From Futiania mangrovi (GTDB lineage: Bacteria; Pseudomonadota; Alphaproteobacteria; Futianiales; Futianiaceae), in assembly GCF_024158125.1 (NCBI RefSeq), contig NZ_JAMZFT010000001.1:868001-932000 (forward strand): a stretch of 64,000 nucleotides of DNA, read 5' to 3'. Below are positions 10,393 to 20,543 of this stretch, piece after piece. Every line of letters starts with the position of its first letter. Positions within the stretch are counted from its first letter, which is position 1. Both the position numbers and the translations under genes were made by a program. The notes beneath the pieces are model-generated. The model did no database searches. It was given only the letters and a program-made list of their open reading frames with translations, and was not told the origin of the DNA.

Positions 10393-10768
10393 GCTCTGCA
10401 AACTCCTGACATGCGGTGTCGTCTTCGCCGCCATCATAGCGTCTTCCGGTGCCGTCCGGGCAGGCGAAGCGGACGTGGTCGACGCCCGCGTAACGCGCGA
10501 TGGCGACGGACGCTACCGATTCCTTGCGACGGTTGAGCACACCGACGCGGGCTGGGACCATTACGCCGACCTGTGGGAGGTCCGCGCCCCCGGCGGGACG
10601 GTGCTGGGCTCCCGCACGCTCCTGCACCCGCACGTCGACGAGCAGCCCTTCACCCGGTCGCTCTCGGGCGTGGTGATTCCCGAAGGCGTGCAAATGGTCG
10701 AAATTCACGCGCGTGACAGCGTTCACGGCTTCGGCGGGGCGGTCTTCACGCTCGAAATCCCCCGCTGA
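10391..10768 (+). CDS. Small secreted protein, conserved, function unknown
   Basis: 125 residues. An N-terminal signal peptide (MLCKLLTCGVVFAAIIASSG, cleavage probably after AVRA) precedes a compact domain rich in conserved-looking polar patches: AGWDHYADLWEV, HPHVDEQPFTRSLSG and HARDSVHGFGG. These resemble a family I have seen in alphaproteobacteria as an unnamed periplasmic protein; I do not know a function. The several His residues might bind metal, which is a guess. GGAGG lies only 3 bases before the ATG. The gene is divergent from the LOG gene and overlaps its start, so each gene contains the other's ribosome site or start. Confidence 0.75.
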   Translation: MLCKLLTCGVVFAAIIASSGAVRAGEADVVDARVTRDGDGRYRFLATVEHTDAGWDHYADLWEVRAPGGTVLGSRTLLHPHVDEQPFTRSLSGVVIPEGVQMVEIHARDSVHGFGGAVFTLEIPR

Positions 10769-10871
10769 GCGCCGGTTTCGGCACAAAACGGTCACGAATC
10801 TTATCCCCGCTCGGCCAAGCTGATACATACTCTGCGCACAAGACGCAGGGGTGCAGGGAGGCGGGGCCTGG

Positions 10872-12176
10872 ATGAGCCGTTCTTCGCGATCGTCCGCAGG
10901 CATCATCGTGGCGATTGTCGCGTTCGTTGTGGCGCTTGCCGCCATCGTGTTCGCGACGTGGCGCTATGCGCCGGACCGGGAGGCGTCTCGGCAGCCGGAG
11001 ACGGCGTCCACGCCGTCCGCGAGCGCTTCCGTCGAGCCGCGCCCCGAACAACGCTCGGAAACCGCGCCCCGATCCGCACTTTCGCAGGACGCTCCGGCCA
11101 AGGACGCTCCGTCCCGGGACGAGGCCGCCCCGCGGGAGGAGCCCTCCGCGCAGGACAATGCGGCCACCGGGACGTCCGCGACGGGTGAGCGGCAGTCGGA
11201 CGGGGAGGGTGACCGCACCCGCCTCGACGTGACCGAAACGCAGGAGGAGACGCCGGGCGCGCCCGCCCTCGACATCGTGCGGGTCGAGCCTGACGGTGCC
11301 GCCGTCATCGCAGGCCGTACCCGGCCGCGCGCCGAGGTGGAGATCGTCGCCGACGGGGAGGTGATCGGCCGCACCCAGGCCGATGCGGGCGGCAGCTTCG
11401 CGGCCTTCGTCGAGGTGCCGATGAAGCGGGAGGGCACCGGCGTCGGCGTCCGCGCCCGCGACGGCGAGGAGACGCTGGAGGGCCGCCAGCAGATCACCGT
11501 CACCCCGCCACCGTCCCGGGAGCGGCAGCAAGCAGGCGCGGGTGAGGGCGGTCCTGGCGGGGCCTCCTCCCAAGGCGGCACCGGATCGCAGGAAACCGCC
11601 AGCCTCCAGCCGCGCCCGCAGCAGCAGCGCCAGCCCCTCGTCACCGTCACCACGCCGGGCGAGGGGACGGAGGTGCGCCAGGGGCCGCCCACTCTCGGTC
11701 CCGTCAGCGTCGCGGTCGGCGGGCCGGCGGGGCTCTCCACGGTCGACTACGACGAGCAAGGGGGCTTGCGCCTCTCCGGCACCGGCACGCCGGGGGCGGA
11801 GATCGCCGTTTCGATCGGCAAGGTGGCCCTCGGCGAGACGCAGGTGGAGGAGGACAGCCGCTGGGCGCTCACGCCGAAGATCGACGTGCCGCCCGGCCGG
11901 TATATGTTGAGGATCAGCGAGCGCGTTCCGGGCACCGACCGCGTGATCGACCGGGAGTTTCCGTTCGAGCGGGCAGCCCCCGAAGACGTCGTCGTCCGCG
12001 AGGGCAGCGTCGTCGTTCAGCCGGGCAACAGCCTGTGGCGCATCGCCCGTCATGTTTATGGACAAGGGATCCAGTACACCGTGATCTACGAGGCGAACGC
12101 CGACCAGATCCGCGACCCGGACCTCATTTTCCCGGGCCAGATCTTCAAGGTGCCCGACGCGCGCGGGGACCGCTGA
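10872..12176 (+). CDS. Membrane-anchored LysM-domain protein
   Basis: 434 residues. One N-terminal membrane helix (about residues 9-29) is followed by a long Ala/Pro/Glu/Ser-rich, probably disordered, region (about 35-130), two Ig-like stretches (DIVRVEPDGAAVIAGRTRP..., and one from about 280) joined by a second Gly/Gln-rich linker (about 215-255), and a C-terminal LysM domain (about 379-427: PGNSLWRIARHVYGQG..IYEANADQIRDPDLIFPGQ). LysM binds N-acetylglucosamine polymers, so the protein probably tethers to peptidoglycan from the inner membrane. ATG 10872 is preferred to GTG 10851 because AGGGAG sits 11 bases before it. The Atm1-type gene begins 6 bases later. Confidence 0.85.
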   Translation: MSRSSRSSAGIIVAIVAFVVALAAIVFATWRYAPDREASRQPETASTPSASASVEPRPEQRSETAPRSALSQDAPAKDAPSRDEAAPREEPSAQDNAATGTSATGERQSDGEGDRTRLDVTETQEETPGAPALDIVRVEPDGAAVIAGRTRPRAEVEIVADGEVIGRTQADAGGSFAAFVEVPMKREGTGVGVRARDGEETLEGRQQITVTPPPSRERQQAGAGEGGPGGASSQGGTGSQETASLQPRPQQQRQPLVTVTTPGEGTEVRQGPPTLGPVSVAVGGPAGLSTVDYDEQGGLRLSGTGTPGAEIAVSIGKVALGETQVEEDSRWALTPKIDVPPGRYMLRISERVPGTDRVIDREFPFERAAPEDVVVREGSVVVQPGNSLWRIARHVYGQGIQYTVIYEANADQIRDPDLIFPGQIFKVPDARGDR

Positions 12177-12182
12177 CCCTCC

Positions 12183-14066
12183 ATGTCTCCGCGTAACCGC
12201 CCGCCCGCGCCCCCTGATGCCCGGCGCGCCGCCCACATGGGCGTCGTGCGCGACGTGCTGCCCTATCTCTGGCCGAAGGACGATCCCGGCCTGCGGGCCC
12301 GCGTCGTCCTCTCGCTCGTCTCGCTTGCGCTCGCCAAGGCGCTGACCGTCGTCGTGCCCTATTTCTACAAGGGCGCGGTCGACGCCCTGGACACCGGCAC
12401 CGGCACCGCGCTCGGCATCGCGGCCGCACCCGTGTTCATGATCCTTGCCTACGCGGTCGCGCGCATCCTCAACCAGGCCTTCGCCCAGGCGCGCGATGCG
12501 ATCTTCGCGCGCGTCGGCCAGCGCGCCTTGCGCCGTCTCGCGCTGCGCACATTCCGCCATGTGCACAGCCTCTCGCTCCGCTTTCACCTGACGCGGCGGA
12601 CGGGCGGGCTCTCCCGCATCATCGAGCGCGGCACCAAGGGCGTCGATTTCCTGCTGCGCTTCATGCTCTTCTCGGTCATCCCGACGCTGATCGAGATCGG
12701 CCTGGTGGTCGCGGTCTTCTGGGTGCATTTCGGCGGTCTCTACGCCGTCGTCCTGCTGGTGACCGTCGCGCTCTACGTCGTCTTCACCTATGTGGTGAAC
12801 GAGTGGCGGGCCCGCTTCCGCCGCCAGCTCAACGAGACCGATACCGACGCCAACACCAAGGCGGTCGACAGCCTGCTGAACTACGAGACGGTCAAGTATT
12901 TCGGCAACGAGGAGAGGGAGGCCGCGCGCTACGACCGCGCCATGGCTGGCTACGAGGAAGCTGCCGTGCGCACCCAGATGTCGCTCGCGGCCCTCAACCT
13001 CGGCCAGGGCGCGATCATCGCGGTGGGCCTCGCGATCATCATGCTGATGGTCGCCTCGGGCGTTCAGGAGGGGCGTTTCACCATCGGCGACTTCGTGCTC
13101 GCCAACACCTTCCTCATCCAGCTCTACATGCCGCTCAATTTCCTCGGCACCGTGTTCCGGGAGATCAAGCAGTCGTTGATCGACATGGAGACGATGTTCA
13201 CGCTCCTGGGCGAGCCGGTGGAGGTCGTCGACCGTCCGGACGCGCGCACCTTCACCCCCGGTCCGGGCGAGGTGCGGTTCGAGGGCGTCTCGTTCGCCTA
13301 CGATCCCGACCGTCCGATCCTGAAGGACGTCAGCTTCACCATCCCCGCGGGCCGCACGGTCGCCCTCGTCGGCCCCTCGGGCGGCGGCAAGTCGACCATC
13401 GCGCGGCTGCTCTTCCGCTTCTACGACACGGGCGCGGGGTGCATCGCGATCGACGGGCAGGACATACGCGAGGTGACGCAGGCAAGCCTGCGCGCGGGTC
13501 TCGGCGTCGTGCCGCAGGACACCGTCCTCTTCAACGACACGATAGGCTACAACATCCGCTACGGCCGCCTCGACGCCACCGATGCGGAGGTCGAGGCAGC
13601 CGCCGCCCAGGCCCAGATCCACGACTTCGTGAGCCGCCTGCCCAAGGGGTACGCGACCGAGGTGGGGGAGCGGGGCCTGAAGCTCTCCGGCGGCGAGAAG
13701 CAGCGCGTCGCCATCGCCCGCACCATCCTCAAGGATCCCTGCGTGCTCATCCTCGACGAGGCGACGTCCGCCCTCGACGTCGATACGGAGCGGGAGATCC
13801 AGTCTGCGCTGGGTGCCGTGTCGCGCGGGCGCACGACGCTCGTCATCGCGCACCGTCTCTCCACCGTTGTCGATGCCGACGAGATCCTCGTCATCGCCGA
13901 TGGCCGGATCGAGGAGCGGGGCACCCACGCAGCCCTCCTGGCGCGCAAGGGCCGCTACGCCGCCATGTGGTCGCGCCAGCGCGCGGCGGCCGAGGCGCGC
14001 GCCGTCCTCGCCGAGGCGGGGGAGGGGAGCCGGTCGCACCCCGCCGCCCTTGATGACCCGGCCTGA
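12183..14066 (+). CDS. Atm1/HMT1-type ABC exporter (half transporter)
   Basis: 627 residues: six-helix ABC transmembrane domain (about residues 40-330) fused to an ATPase domain (about 360-600). Walker A is GPSGGGKST (about 397-405), signature LSGGEKQR (about 501-508), Walker B VLILDEATSALD. The NYETVKYFGNE motif in the membrane domain is characteristic of the Atm1/ABCB7/HMT1 group, whose members export glutathione-linked compounds used in Fe-S assembly or metal detoxification; the substrate here is inferred. It works as a homodimer in the inner membrane. ATG 12183 has little ribosome site; the gene probably depends on coupling to the LysM gene 6 bases upstream. Confidence 0.92.
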   Translation: MSPRNRPPAPPDARRAAHMGVVRDVLPYLWPKDDPGLRARVVLSLVSLALAKALTVVVPYFYKGAVDALDTGTGTALGIAAAPVFMILAYAVARILNQAFAQARDAIFARVGQRALRRLALRTFRHVHSLSLRFHLTRRTGGLSRIIERGTKGVDFLLRFMLFSVIPTLIEIGLVVAVFWVHFGGLYAVVLLVTVALYVVFTYVVNEWRARFRRQLNETDTDANTKAVDSLLNYETVKYFGNEEREAARYDRAMAGYEEAAVRTQMSLAALNLGQGAIIAVGLAIIMLMVASGVQEGRFTIGDFVLANTFLIQLYMPLNFLGTVFREIKQSLIDMETMFTLLGEPVEVVDRPDARTFTPGPGEVRFEGVSFAYDPDRPILKDVSFTIPAGRTVALVGPSGGGKSTIARLLFRFYDTGAGCIAIDGQDIREVTQASLRAGLGVVPQDTVLFNDTIGYNIRYGRLDATDAEVEAAAAQAQIHDFVSRLPKGYATEVGERGLKLSGGEKQRVAIARTILKDPCVLILDEATSALDVDTEREIQSALGAVSRGRTTLVIAHRLSTVVDADEILVIADGRIEERGTHAALLARKGRYAAMWSRQRAAAEARAVLAEAGEGSRSHPAALDDPA

Positions 14067-14144
14067 TCCCAGCGGGTGCGGCGGCGTGCGCCGGTCGCCC
14101 GCCGCTTGCATCCCGCTGCGCACCGTGCGAAAGCGATCCTTGCC

Positions 14145-14837
14145 ATGGATGTGTTGAAAGCCATCGTCTTCCCGCTCGACCGTGAGGGGCCGCGCTTCGT
14201 CGGCATCTTCGCCGTCATCGCGCTCGCGCTCTTCTTCGTGTGGGAGGGGCTGGGCCTTCTCGGCCTCGTGCTCACCGTCTGGTGCTACTATTTCTTCCGC
14301 GATCCGGTGCGCATCGTGCCGCAGGGCGAGGGGCTGGTCGTCTCGCCCGCCGACGGCAAGGTCTCGCTGATCGTGCCGGCCGTGCCGCCGGCGGAACTTG
14401 GCCTGGGCGACGCCCCGCGCACCCGCGTGTCGGTCTTCATGAACGTCTTCAACTGCCATGTGAACCGCGTCCCCTGCGCGGGCGAGGTGGGCGCCATCGT
14501 CTACACGCCCGGCAAGTTCCTGAACGCGGAACTCGACAAGGCGTCGGAGTTCAACGAGCGCAATGCGCTCGCCCTGCACCTGCCGGGCGGGCAAAGCCTT
14601 GCCGTGGTTCAGATCGCGGGCCTCGTCGCCCGGCGCATCCGCTGCGACGCGCGCACCGGCGACCGCTTCGGGACCGGCGACCGCTTCGGCATCATCCGTT
14701 TCGGCAGCCGTCTCGACGTCTACCTGCCCGAGGGGGTGGAACCGCTCGTCGCCGTAGGCCAGACCGCGGTCGCGGGCGAGACCGTGATCGCCGACCTGAC
14801 GGGCGCGCAACTTCCCCGCGCGGGTCTCTCGAAATGA
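14145..14837 (+). CDS. psd: Phosphatidylserine decarboxylase proenzyme
   Basis: Converts phosphatidylserine to phosphatidylethanolamine at the inner membrane. 230 residues, the short type found in alphaproteobacteria. An N-terminal hydrophobic hairpin (about residues 20-48) is followed by the catalytic domain; the self-cleavage site is FGSR, with Ser188 becoming the pyruvoyl group. ATG 14145 ([15 protein letters not shown]) fits the family; the frame runs further upstream but without matching residues. The last 17 bases are tandemly duplicated just after the stop (see repeat at 14821). It pairs with pssA immediately downstream. Confidence 0.95.
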   Translation: MDVLKAIVFPLDREGPRFVGIFAVIALALFFVWEGLGLLGLVLTVWCYYFFRDPVRIVPQGEGLVVSPADGKVSLIVPAVPPAELGLGDAPRTRVSVFMNVFNCHVNRVPCAGEVGAIVYTPGKFLNAELDKASEFNERNALALHLPGGQSLAVVQIAGLVARRIRCDARTGDRFGTGDRFGIIRFGSRLDVYLPEGVEPLVAVGQTAVAGETVIADLTGAQLPRAGLSK

Positions 14838-14854
14838 CGGGTCTCTCGAAATGA
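14821..14854 (+). repeat. 17-bp tandem duplication at the psd/pssA junction
   Basis: CGGGTCTCTCGAAATGA occurs twice in a row (14821-14837 and 14838-14854) without a mismatch. Copy 1 ends with the psd stop codon; the ATGA of copy 2 contains the pssA start at 14851. Before duplication psd and pssA would have overlapped as ATGA. Confidence 0.97.
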
Positions 14855-15633
14855 CCGGGCTCGGCGGGCCTCGTCTGCGCGGCCGGTTGTCGTTGCGCTC
14901 ACTTGCGCCCAACATCCTGACCGTGCTCGGCCTCGCAGCGGGCCTCTCCTCGATCCGCCTCGGTCACGAGGGCCGGTTCGAGGCGGCGGCCACCATGATC
15001 GTGCTGGCCGCGATCTTCGACGGCCTCGACGGGCGTGTGGCGCGCTGGCTCAAGGGCACCAGCAAGTTCGGTGCGGAACTCGACAGCCTCGCCGATTTCG
15101 TGAGCTTCGGCGTGGCGCCCGGTGTGGTCATCTACGCCTGGACGCTGGGCGACCTGGGCGGGATCGGCTGGATCGTCGCGCTGGCCTATGCGATCTGCTG
15201 CGCGCTACGCCTTGCCCGCTTCAACGTGATGAGCGCGGAGGGCACCAAGCCGCCGTGGGCCAATGACTTCTTCGTCGGCGTGCCGGCGCCCGCGGGTGCG
15301 GCGCTGGCGTTGTTGCCGATGTTCCTCTCGCATTTCGGCCTCGACTGGATCCGCGAGGCGCCGGCGGCGATCGCCGTCTACATGGGGGGTGTGGCGGCGC
15401 TGATGGTCAGCCGTGTGCCCACTTGGTCCTTCAAGCGCATGGCCTTTCCGCGCGACCAGGCCGTGCTGATTCTCCTCGTGGTCGGCCTGTTCGGCGCCGT
15501 GCTCGTCATCTATCCCTGGGCGACGCTCTCCATGCTCGGAATCGCCTACCTGGCGAGCATCCCGATCAGCTGGCGCGCGTTCCGGGAGCGTTGGCACACC
15601 GGCCCGCCGGAACCGCCGACGGATCTGCGCTAG
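14851..15633 (+). CDS. pssA: CDP-diacylglycerol--serine O-phosphatidyltransferase
   Basis: Makes phosphatidylserine from CDP-diacylglycerol and serine, feeding Psd. 260 residues with about seven membrane helices. The CDP-alcohol phosphotransferase signature begins at DGLDGRVARWLKG (about residues 57-69) and ends with GAELDSLADF, containing the three metal-binding Asp residues. Type II (membrane) enzyme, as in other alphaproteobacteria and Bacillus. Its start lies in the second copy of a 17-bp duplication, 13 bases after the psd stop, so translational coupling has been loosened relative to a direct overlap. Confidence 0.95.
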   Translation: MTGLGGPRLRGRLSLRSLAPNILTVLGLAAGLSSIRLGHEGRFEAAATMIVLAAIFDGLDGRVARWLKGTSKFGAELDSLADFVSFGVAPGVVIYAWTLGDLGGIGWIVALAYAICCALRLARFNVMSAEGTKPPWANDFFVGVPAPAGAALALLPMFLSHFGLDWIREAPAAIAVYMGGVAALMVSRVPTWSFKRMAFPRDQAVLILLVVGLFGAVLVIYPWATLSMLGIAYLASIPISWRAFRERWHTGPPEPPTDLR

Positions 15634-15655
15634 GCCGCTCGTTCCGCCGCAGCAT

Positions 15656-15684
15656 TTGCATGGCGTGCGTGCGCGTCGTAACCT
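15656..15684 (+). promoter_or_regulatory. Candidate sigma-70 promoter for Ppx/GppA-rlmE
   Basis: TTGCAT (15656-15661), 17-base spacer, TAACCT (15679-15684). It lies in the 131-base gap after pssA and points at the downstream operon. Matched by eye only. Confidence 0.4.
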
Positions 15685-15764
15685 TTGCGACGACAGGATG
15701 ACATGAGCGTCGGGCGCGCCGTCCCGGAGAGGTCCGGTGCGCGGACGGGAACAGGGCAGAACTG

Positions 15765-16940
15765 GTGGATCGCACGGGTGCGACCCCGCGGGATGCTGCG
15801 AACGGCGGTGTCGCGGCGGGAGAGCCGTACGGCAAGCGGAAAGGGCGCGGGCAGGGCCGCCGCGGGCGGTGGGAACATGTGTTCGCCGCGCTCGATCTCG
15901 GTACCAACAATTGCCGTCTGCTGGTCGCCCGGCCGGAGGGCGAGACCTTCCGCGTCATCGACGCCTTCTCGCGCATCGTCCGGTTGGGGGAGGGGCTGGC
16001 CGCCACGGGCCGCCTGTCGGAGGCCGCGATGGACCGCGCGGTCGAGGCGCTGGCGATCTGCGCCGACAAGATGGCCCGCCAGGGCGTGACCCGTGGCCGC
16101 GCGATCGCTACGGAGGCGTGCAGGCTAGCGGGTAACGGACCCGACTTCGCCGACCGTGTCCGCCGCGAGACGGGGCTCGAGCTGGACATCATCACCAATG
16201 CGGAGGAGGCGCGCCTCGCCGTCACCGGCTGTGCGGCGCTGCTCGACCGCGCGTGCGAACGCGCGCTGGTGTTCGACATCGGCGGCGGCTCCACGGAACT
16301 CATCTGGCTCGACCTCGCGGGGCGGCGCACGCCGGACGGGCGCGAGCCGCGCTTCTGGCAGCCGCGTATTCTCGACTGGGTGTCGCTGCCCTGCGGCGTC
16401 GTCACCCTGTCTGAACAGTTCGGCGGCATCGACGTGTCGCCCGACGGCTATGTTTCGATGGTCGGTCATGTGAGTGCGCTGCTCGAGCCGTTCCGGCAGC
16501 GCTGCGCCGAGATGGAGGGCGGGGAGGACCGGCAGATGCATCTGCTGGGCACCTCCGGCACCGTGACGACGCTTGCCGGCATGCACCTGCGCCTGCCGCG
16601 CTACCAGCGCCACCGGGTCGACGGGCTGTGGATGTCGGATGCGGACCTCGCGCGGGTCACTGGCCGCCTCGTCAAGCTTCCGCCCGCGCTGCGCGTGGCG
16701 GAGCCTTGTATCGGAGAGGATCGTGCCGATCTCGTGATCGCGGGTTGCGCGATCCTCGATGCGCTGCGAGAAGCATGGCCCGCACCGCGCCTGCGCGTGG
16801 CTGACCGGGGCTTGCGCGAAGGCATGTTGTACGCCCTCATGCGCAAGGCCGACCGGGAGGGTGGGCGCCGGCGGTCCCGCCGGGGCCGTTCGCGCCGCAG
16901 GGGCGGCAAGGGCGGGGGCATCCCCCCCTCGGACGCTTGA
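15765..16940 (+). CDS. Ppx/GppA family phosphatase with arginine-rich tail
   Basis: ASKHA-fold exopolyphosphatase/guanosine pentaphosphatase family; hydrolyses polyphosphate ends or pppGpp. 391 residues from GTG 15765. [17 protein letters not shown] (about residues 40-56) and [12 protein letters not shown] (about 168-179) are the two phosphate-binding motifs. It lacks the C-terminal HD domain of long Ppx proteins. The first 38 residues are basic and low-complexity, and the last 30 or so are an Arg/Gly-rich tail ([20 protein letters not shown]), suggestive of RNA binding. Neighbour rlmE is an rRNA methyltransferase 22 bases downstream. Which substrate it prefers cannot be read from the sequence. 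Confidence 0.88.
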   Translation: MDRTGATPRDAANGGVAAGEPYGKRKGRGQGRRGRWEHVFAALDLGTNNCRLLVARPEGETFRVIDAFSRIVRLGEGLAATGRLSEAAMDRAVEALAICADKMARQGVTRGRAIATEACRLAGNGPDFADRVRRETGLELDIITNAEEARLAVTGCAALLDRACERALVFDIGGGSTELIWLDLAGRRTPDGREPRFWQPRILDWVSLPCGVVTLSEQFGGIDVSPDGYVSMVGHVSALLEPFRQRCAEMEGGEDRQMHLLGTSGTVTTLAGMHLRLPRYQRHRVDGLWMSDADLARVTGRLVKLPPALRVAEPCIGEDRADLVIAGCAILDALREAWPAPRLRVADRGLREGMLYALMRKADREGGRRRSRRGRSRRRGGKGGGIPPSDA

Positions 16941-16962
16941 GAACGGAACACGAGAGATCATC

Positions 16963-17679
16963 ATGGCCAAGGCGCCGGACAGCCGCCCTCTGAAGGTGCG
17001 GGTGAAGACCGCGCGGAAGCGCTCGAACTCCTCGACGCGCTGGCTGCAGCGGCAGTTGAACGATCCGTATGTGCAGGCGGCGCAGCGCGCGGGCCTGCGC
17101 TCGCGCGCGGCCTTCAAGCTCATGGAGATCGACGACAAGTACCGCATCCTGAAGCCCGGCCAGGTCGTCGTCGACCTCGGCGCGGCCCCTGGCGGCTGGC
17201 TGCAGGTCGCGGTGGAGCGGGTGAAGGCGCTCGAAGGCCGCGGCCGCGTCGTCGGCATCGACCTTCTGGAGATCGAGCCCGTGCCGGGCGCCGACGCCAT
17301 CGTCTTCGACTTCATGGCCGAGGGGGCGGAGGAAAAGCTGAAGGAGATGATGGGCGGACCAGCCGACGTCGTGCTCTCCGACATGGCGGCGTCGGCGACC
17401 GGGCACCGCCAGACCGACCATATGCGCATCATGGCGCTGTGCGAGGCGGCGCACACCTTCGCGGCAGATGTGCTGCGCCCGGGCGGCGCCTTCCTCGCCA
17501 AGGTGCTGAAGGGCGGGACGGAGAACGAATTGCTCGCCCGGCTGAAGCGCGATTTCGCCGTCGTCCGGCATGTGAAGCCCGCCGCCTCGCGCAAGGATTC
17601 AGCCGAGGCCTATGTGCTCGCCACCGGCTTTCGCGGGGGTGCTGGCAGCGATGCGGAAGACGCGGGCGAAGGACGCTAG
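16963..17679 (+). CDS. rlmE: 23S rRNA (uridine-2'-O)-methyltransferase
   Basis: SAM-dependent methyltransferase (RrmJ/FtsJ) that modifies the A-loop uridine of 23S rRNA (U2552 in E. coli) in the large subunit. 238 residues. The SAM site is DLGAAPGGW; the catalytic K-D-K-E residues fit [25 protein letters not shown] and the SAEAYVL stretch. ATG 16963 is chosen from the family start (basic N-terminus MAKAPDSRP); the frame itself is open far upstream inside the Ppx gene. A basic N-terminal extension of about 30 residues is normal for alphaproteobacteria. Confidence 0.95.
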   Translation: MAKAPDSRPLKVRVKTARKRSNSSTRWLQRQLNDPYVQAAQRAGLRSRAAFKLMEIDDKYRILKPGQVVVDLGAAPGGWLQVAVERVKALEGRGRVVGIDLLEIEPVPGADAIVFDFMAEGAEEKLKEMMGGPADVVLSDMAASATGHRQTDHMRIMALCEAAHTFAADVLRPGGAFLAKVLKGGTENELLARLKRDFAVVRHVKPAASRKDSAEAYVLATGFRGGAGSDAEDAGEGR

Positions 17680-17705
17680 GAATCTCCCGCAAGGGGTGTT
17701 AGTAG

Positions 17706-19241
<1,536 letters not shown>

Positions 19242-19249
19242 TCGCCCGC

Positions 19250-20533
19250 ATGCGCCCGGGCGCCCATCTTTCCGCCGCCATCGAGGTGTTGGCGGACATC
19301 GCCGGTCACCGCCGCCCCGCGGCGGACGCCCTGCGCGACTGGGCGCGGACGCACCGCTTCGCGGGCTCGGGCGACCGGGCGGCCATCGGCACGCTGGTGC
19401 ACGACGTGCTGCGCCGCCGCGCCTCCATCGCCGCACACATGGGAAGCGACCACCCGCGCGCCCTTGTCCTCGGCGCGTTGCACATGGTCTGGGGACTTTC
19501 CCCGGCCGAGGTGGCGCGGCTCGCGGAAGACGGCCCGCACGCGCCCGGCGCACTGGGCGAGGACGAGATGGCGCGGCTCTCAGCGCCGCCCGGTCCCGTG
19601 TCCGATCCTGACGCGGCGGATGTGCCCGCGTGGTGCTGGCCGCATTTCGCCCGCGTCTTCGGTCCCCGTGGGGTCGAGGTGGGCGCCGCGCTCGCCGCCC
19701 GCGCGCCCGTCGACCTGCGCGTCAACACGCTGAAGGCCACCCGCGAGAAGGTGCTCAAGGCGCTCTCCCGCTTCGGCGCGGTCGAAACCCCGCTGTCGCC
19801 GCTTGGCGTGCGCATCGCGCACCCGGCCCGCGGCGGCCGGCCGCCCGCGGTGGAGGCCGAGGCCGCGCACGGCAAGGGCTGGTTCGAGGTGCAGGACGAG
19901 GGCTCGCAGCTTGCCGCTGCCCTGACCGACGCGCGGCCCGGAATGCAGGTGCTCGACCTCTGCGCGGGCGCAGGCGGCAAGACGCTCGCGCTCGCCGCCG
20001 CTATGGAGAACACCGGCCAGCTCTTCGCTTATGACGCCGACGCCCGTCGCCTGCGCCCGATCTGGGAGCGGCTGAAGCGCGCGGGCGTGCGCAATGTCCA
20101 GGTGCTCGACGCCCACGACGCAGAGGCGCTGTCGGCGCTCGAGGGCCGCATGGACCGTGTTCTGGTGGACGCGCCCTGCACGGGCTCGGGCGTCTGGCGC
20201 AGGAAGCCCGACGCGAAGTGGCGCATGTCGCCTGACGCGCTCACCCGCCGCATGGCGGAGCAGGACGCGGTCTTCGACTCCGCGGCGCCGCTCGTCAAGC
20301 CCGGCGGCCGCCTCGTCTACGTCACCTGCTCGCTCTTCGCGGAGGAGGGGGAGGACCGGGTCGCCGCCTTCCGCGCCCGTCATTCGGCGTTCGCGCCCGT
20401 GTCCGCCGCGGGCGTCTGGGCGGCCGCGTTCGGCACGCCGGCGCCCGAGGGCATCGCGGAGGTCGCGCGCCTCGATCCCGCCGCGCACGGCACCGACGGT
20501 TTCTTCATTGCCATTCTCGAACGGACAGCCTAG
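19250..20533 (+). CDS. rsmB: RsmB/NOP-type RNA cytosine-5 methyltransferase
   Basis: 427 residues. A short NusB-like N-terminal region is followed by a Rossmann methyltransferase domain: SAM motif [10 protein letters not shown] (about residues 237-246), motif [10 protein letters not shown] and motif [13 protein letters not shown], each with the Cys that acts in m5C chemistry. Family members methylate rRNA (C967 of 16S rRNA for RsmB) or tRNA; the exact target is inferred. ATG 19250 is 8 bases after guaB; the frame is open much further upstream as a shadow of guaB. guaA starts 10 bases after its stop. Another RsmB paralogue elsewhere in the genome is possible. Confidence 0.82.
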   Translation: MRPGAHLSAAIEVLADIAGHRRPAADALRDWARTHRFAGSGDRAAIGTLVHDVLRRRASIAAHMGSDHPRALVLGALHMVWGLSPAEVARLAEDGPHAPGALGEDEMARLSAPPGPVSDPDAADVPAWCWPHFARVFGPRGVEVGAALAARAPVDLRVNTLKATREKVLKALSRFGAVETPLSPLGVRIAHPARGGRPPAVEAEAAHGKGWFEVQDEGSQLAAALTDARPGMQVLDLCAGAGGKTLALAAAMENTGQLFAYDADARRLRPIWERLKRAGVRNVQVLDAHDAEALSALEGRMDRVLVDAPCTGSGVWRRKPDAKWRMSPDALTRRMAEQDAVFDSAAPLVKPGGRLVYVTCSLFAEEGEDRVAAFRARHSAFAPVSAAGVWAAAFGTPAPEGIAEVARLDPAAHGTDGFFIAILERTA

Positions 20534-20543
20534 AGCCAGCCCC

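Noticed and set aside
14655-14690. 18-bp near-perfect direct repeat inside psd (TGDRFG twice)
   Set aside because: 17 of 18 bases match, but the region has the usual length for this enzyme before the FGSR cleavage site, so it is probably not an insertion.
10746-14915. 1389-codon open frame on the minus strand
   Set aside because: It runs antisense to the LysM, Atm1 and psd genes; the residues are Arg/Ala/Asp-rich low complexity, typical of a shadow frame in GC-rich DNA.
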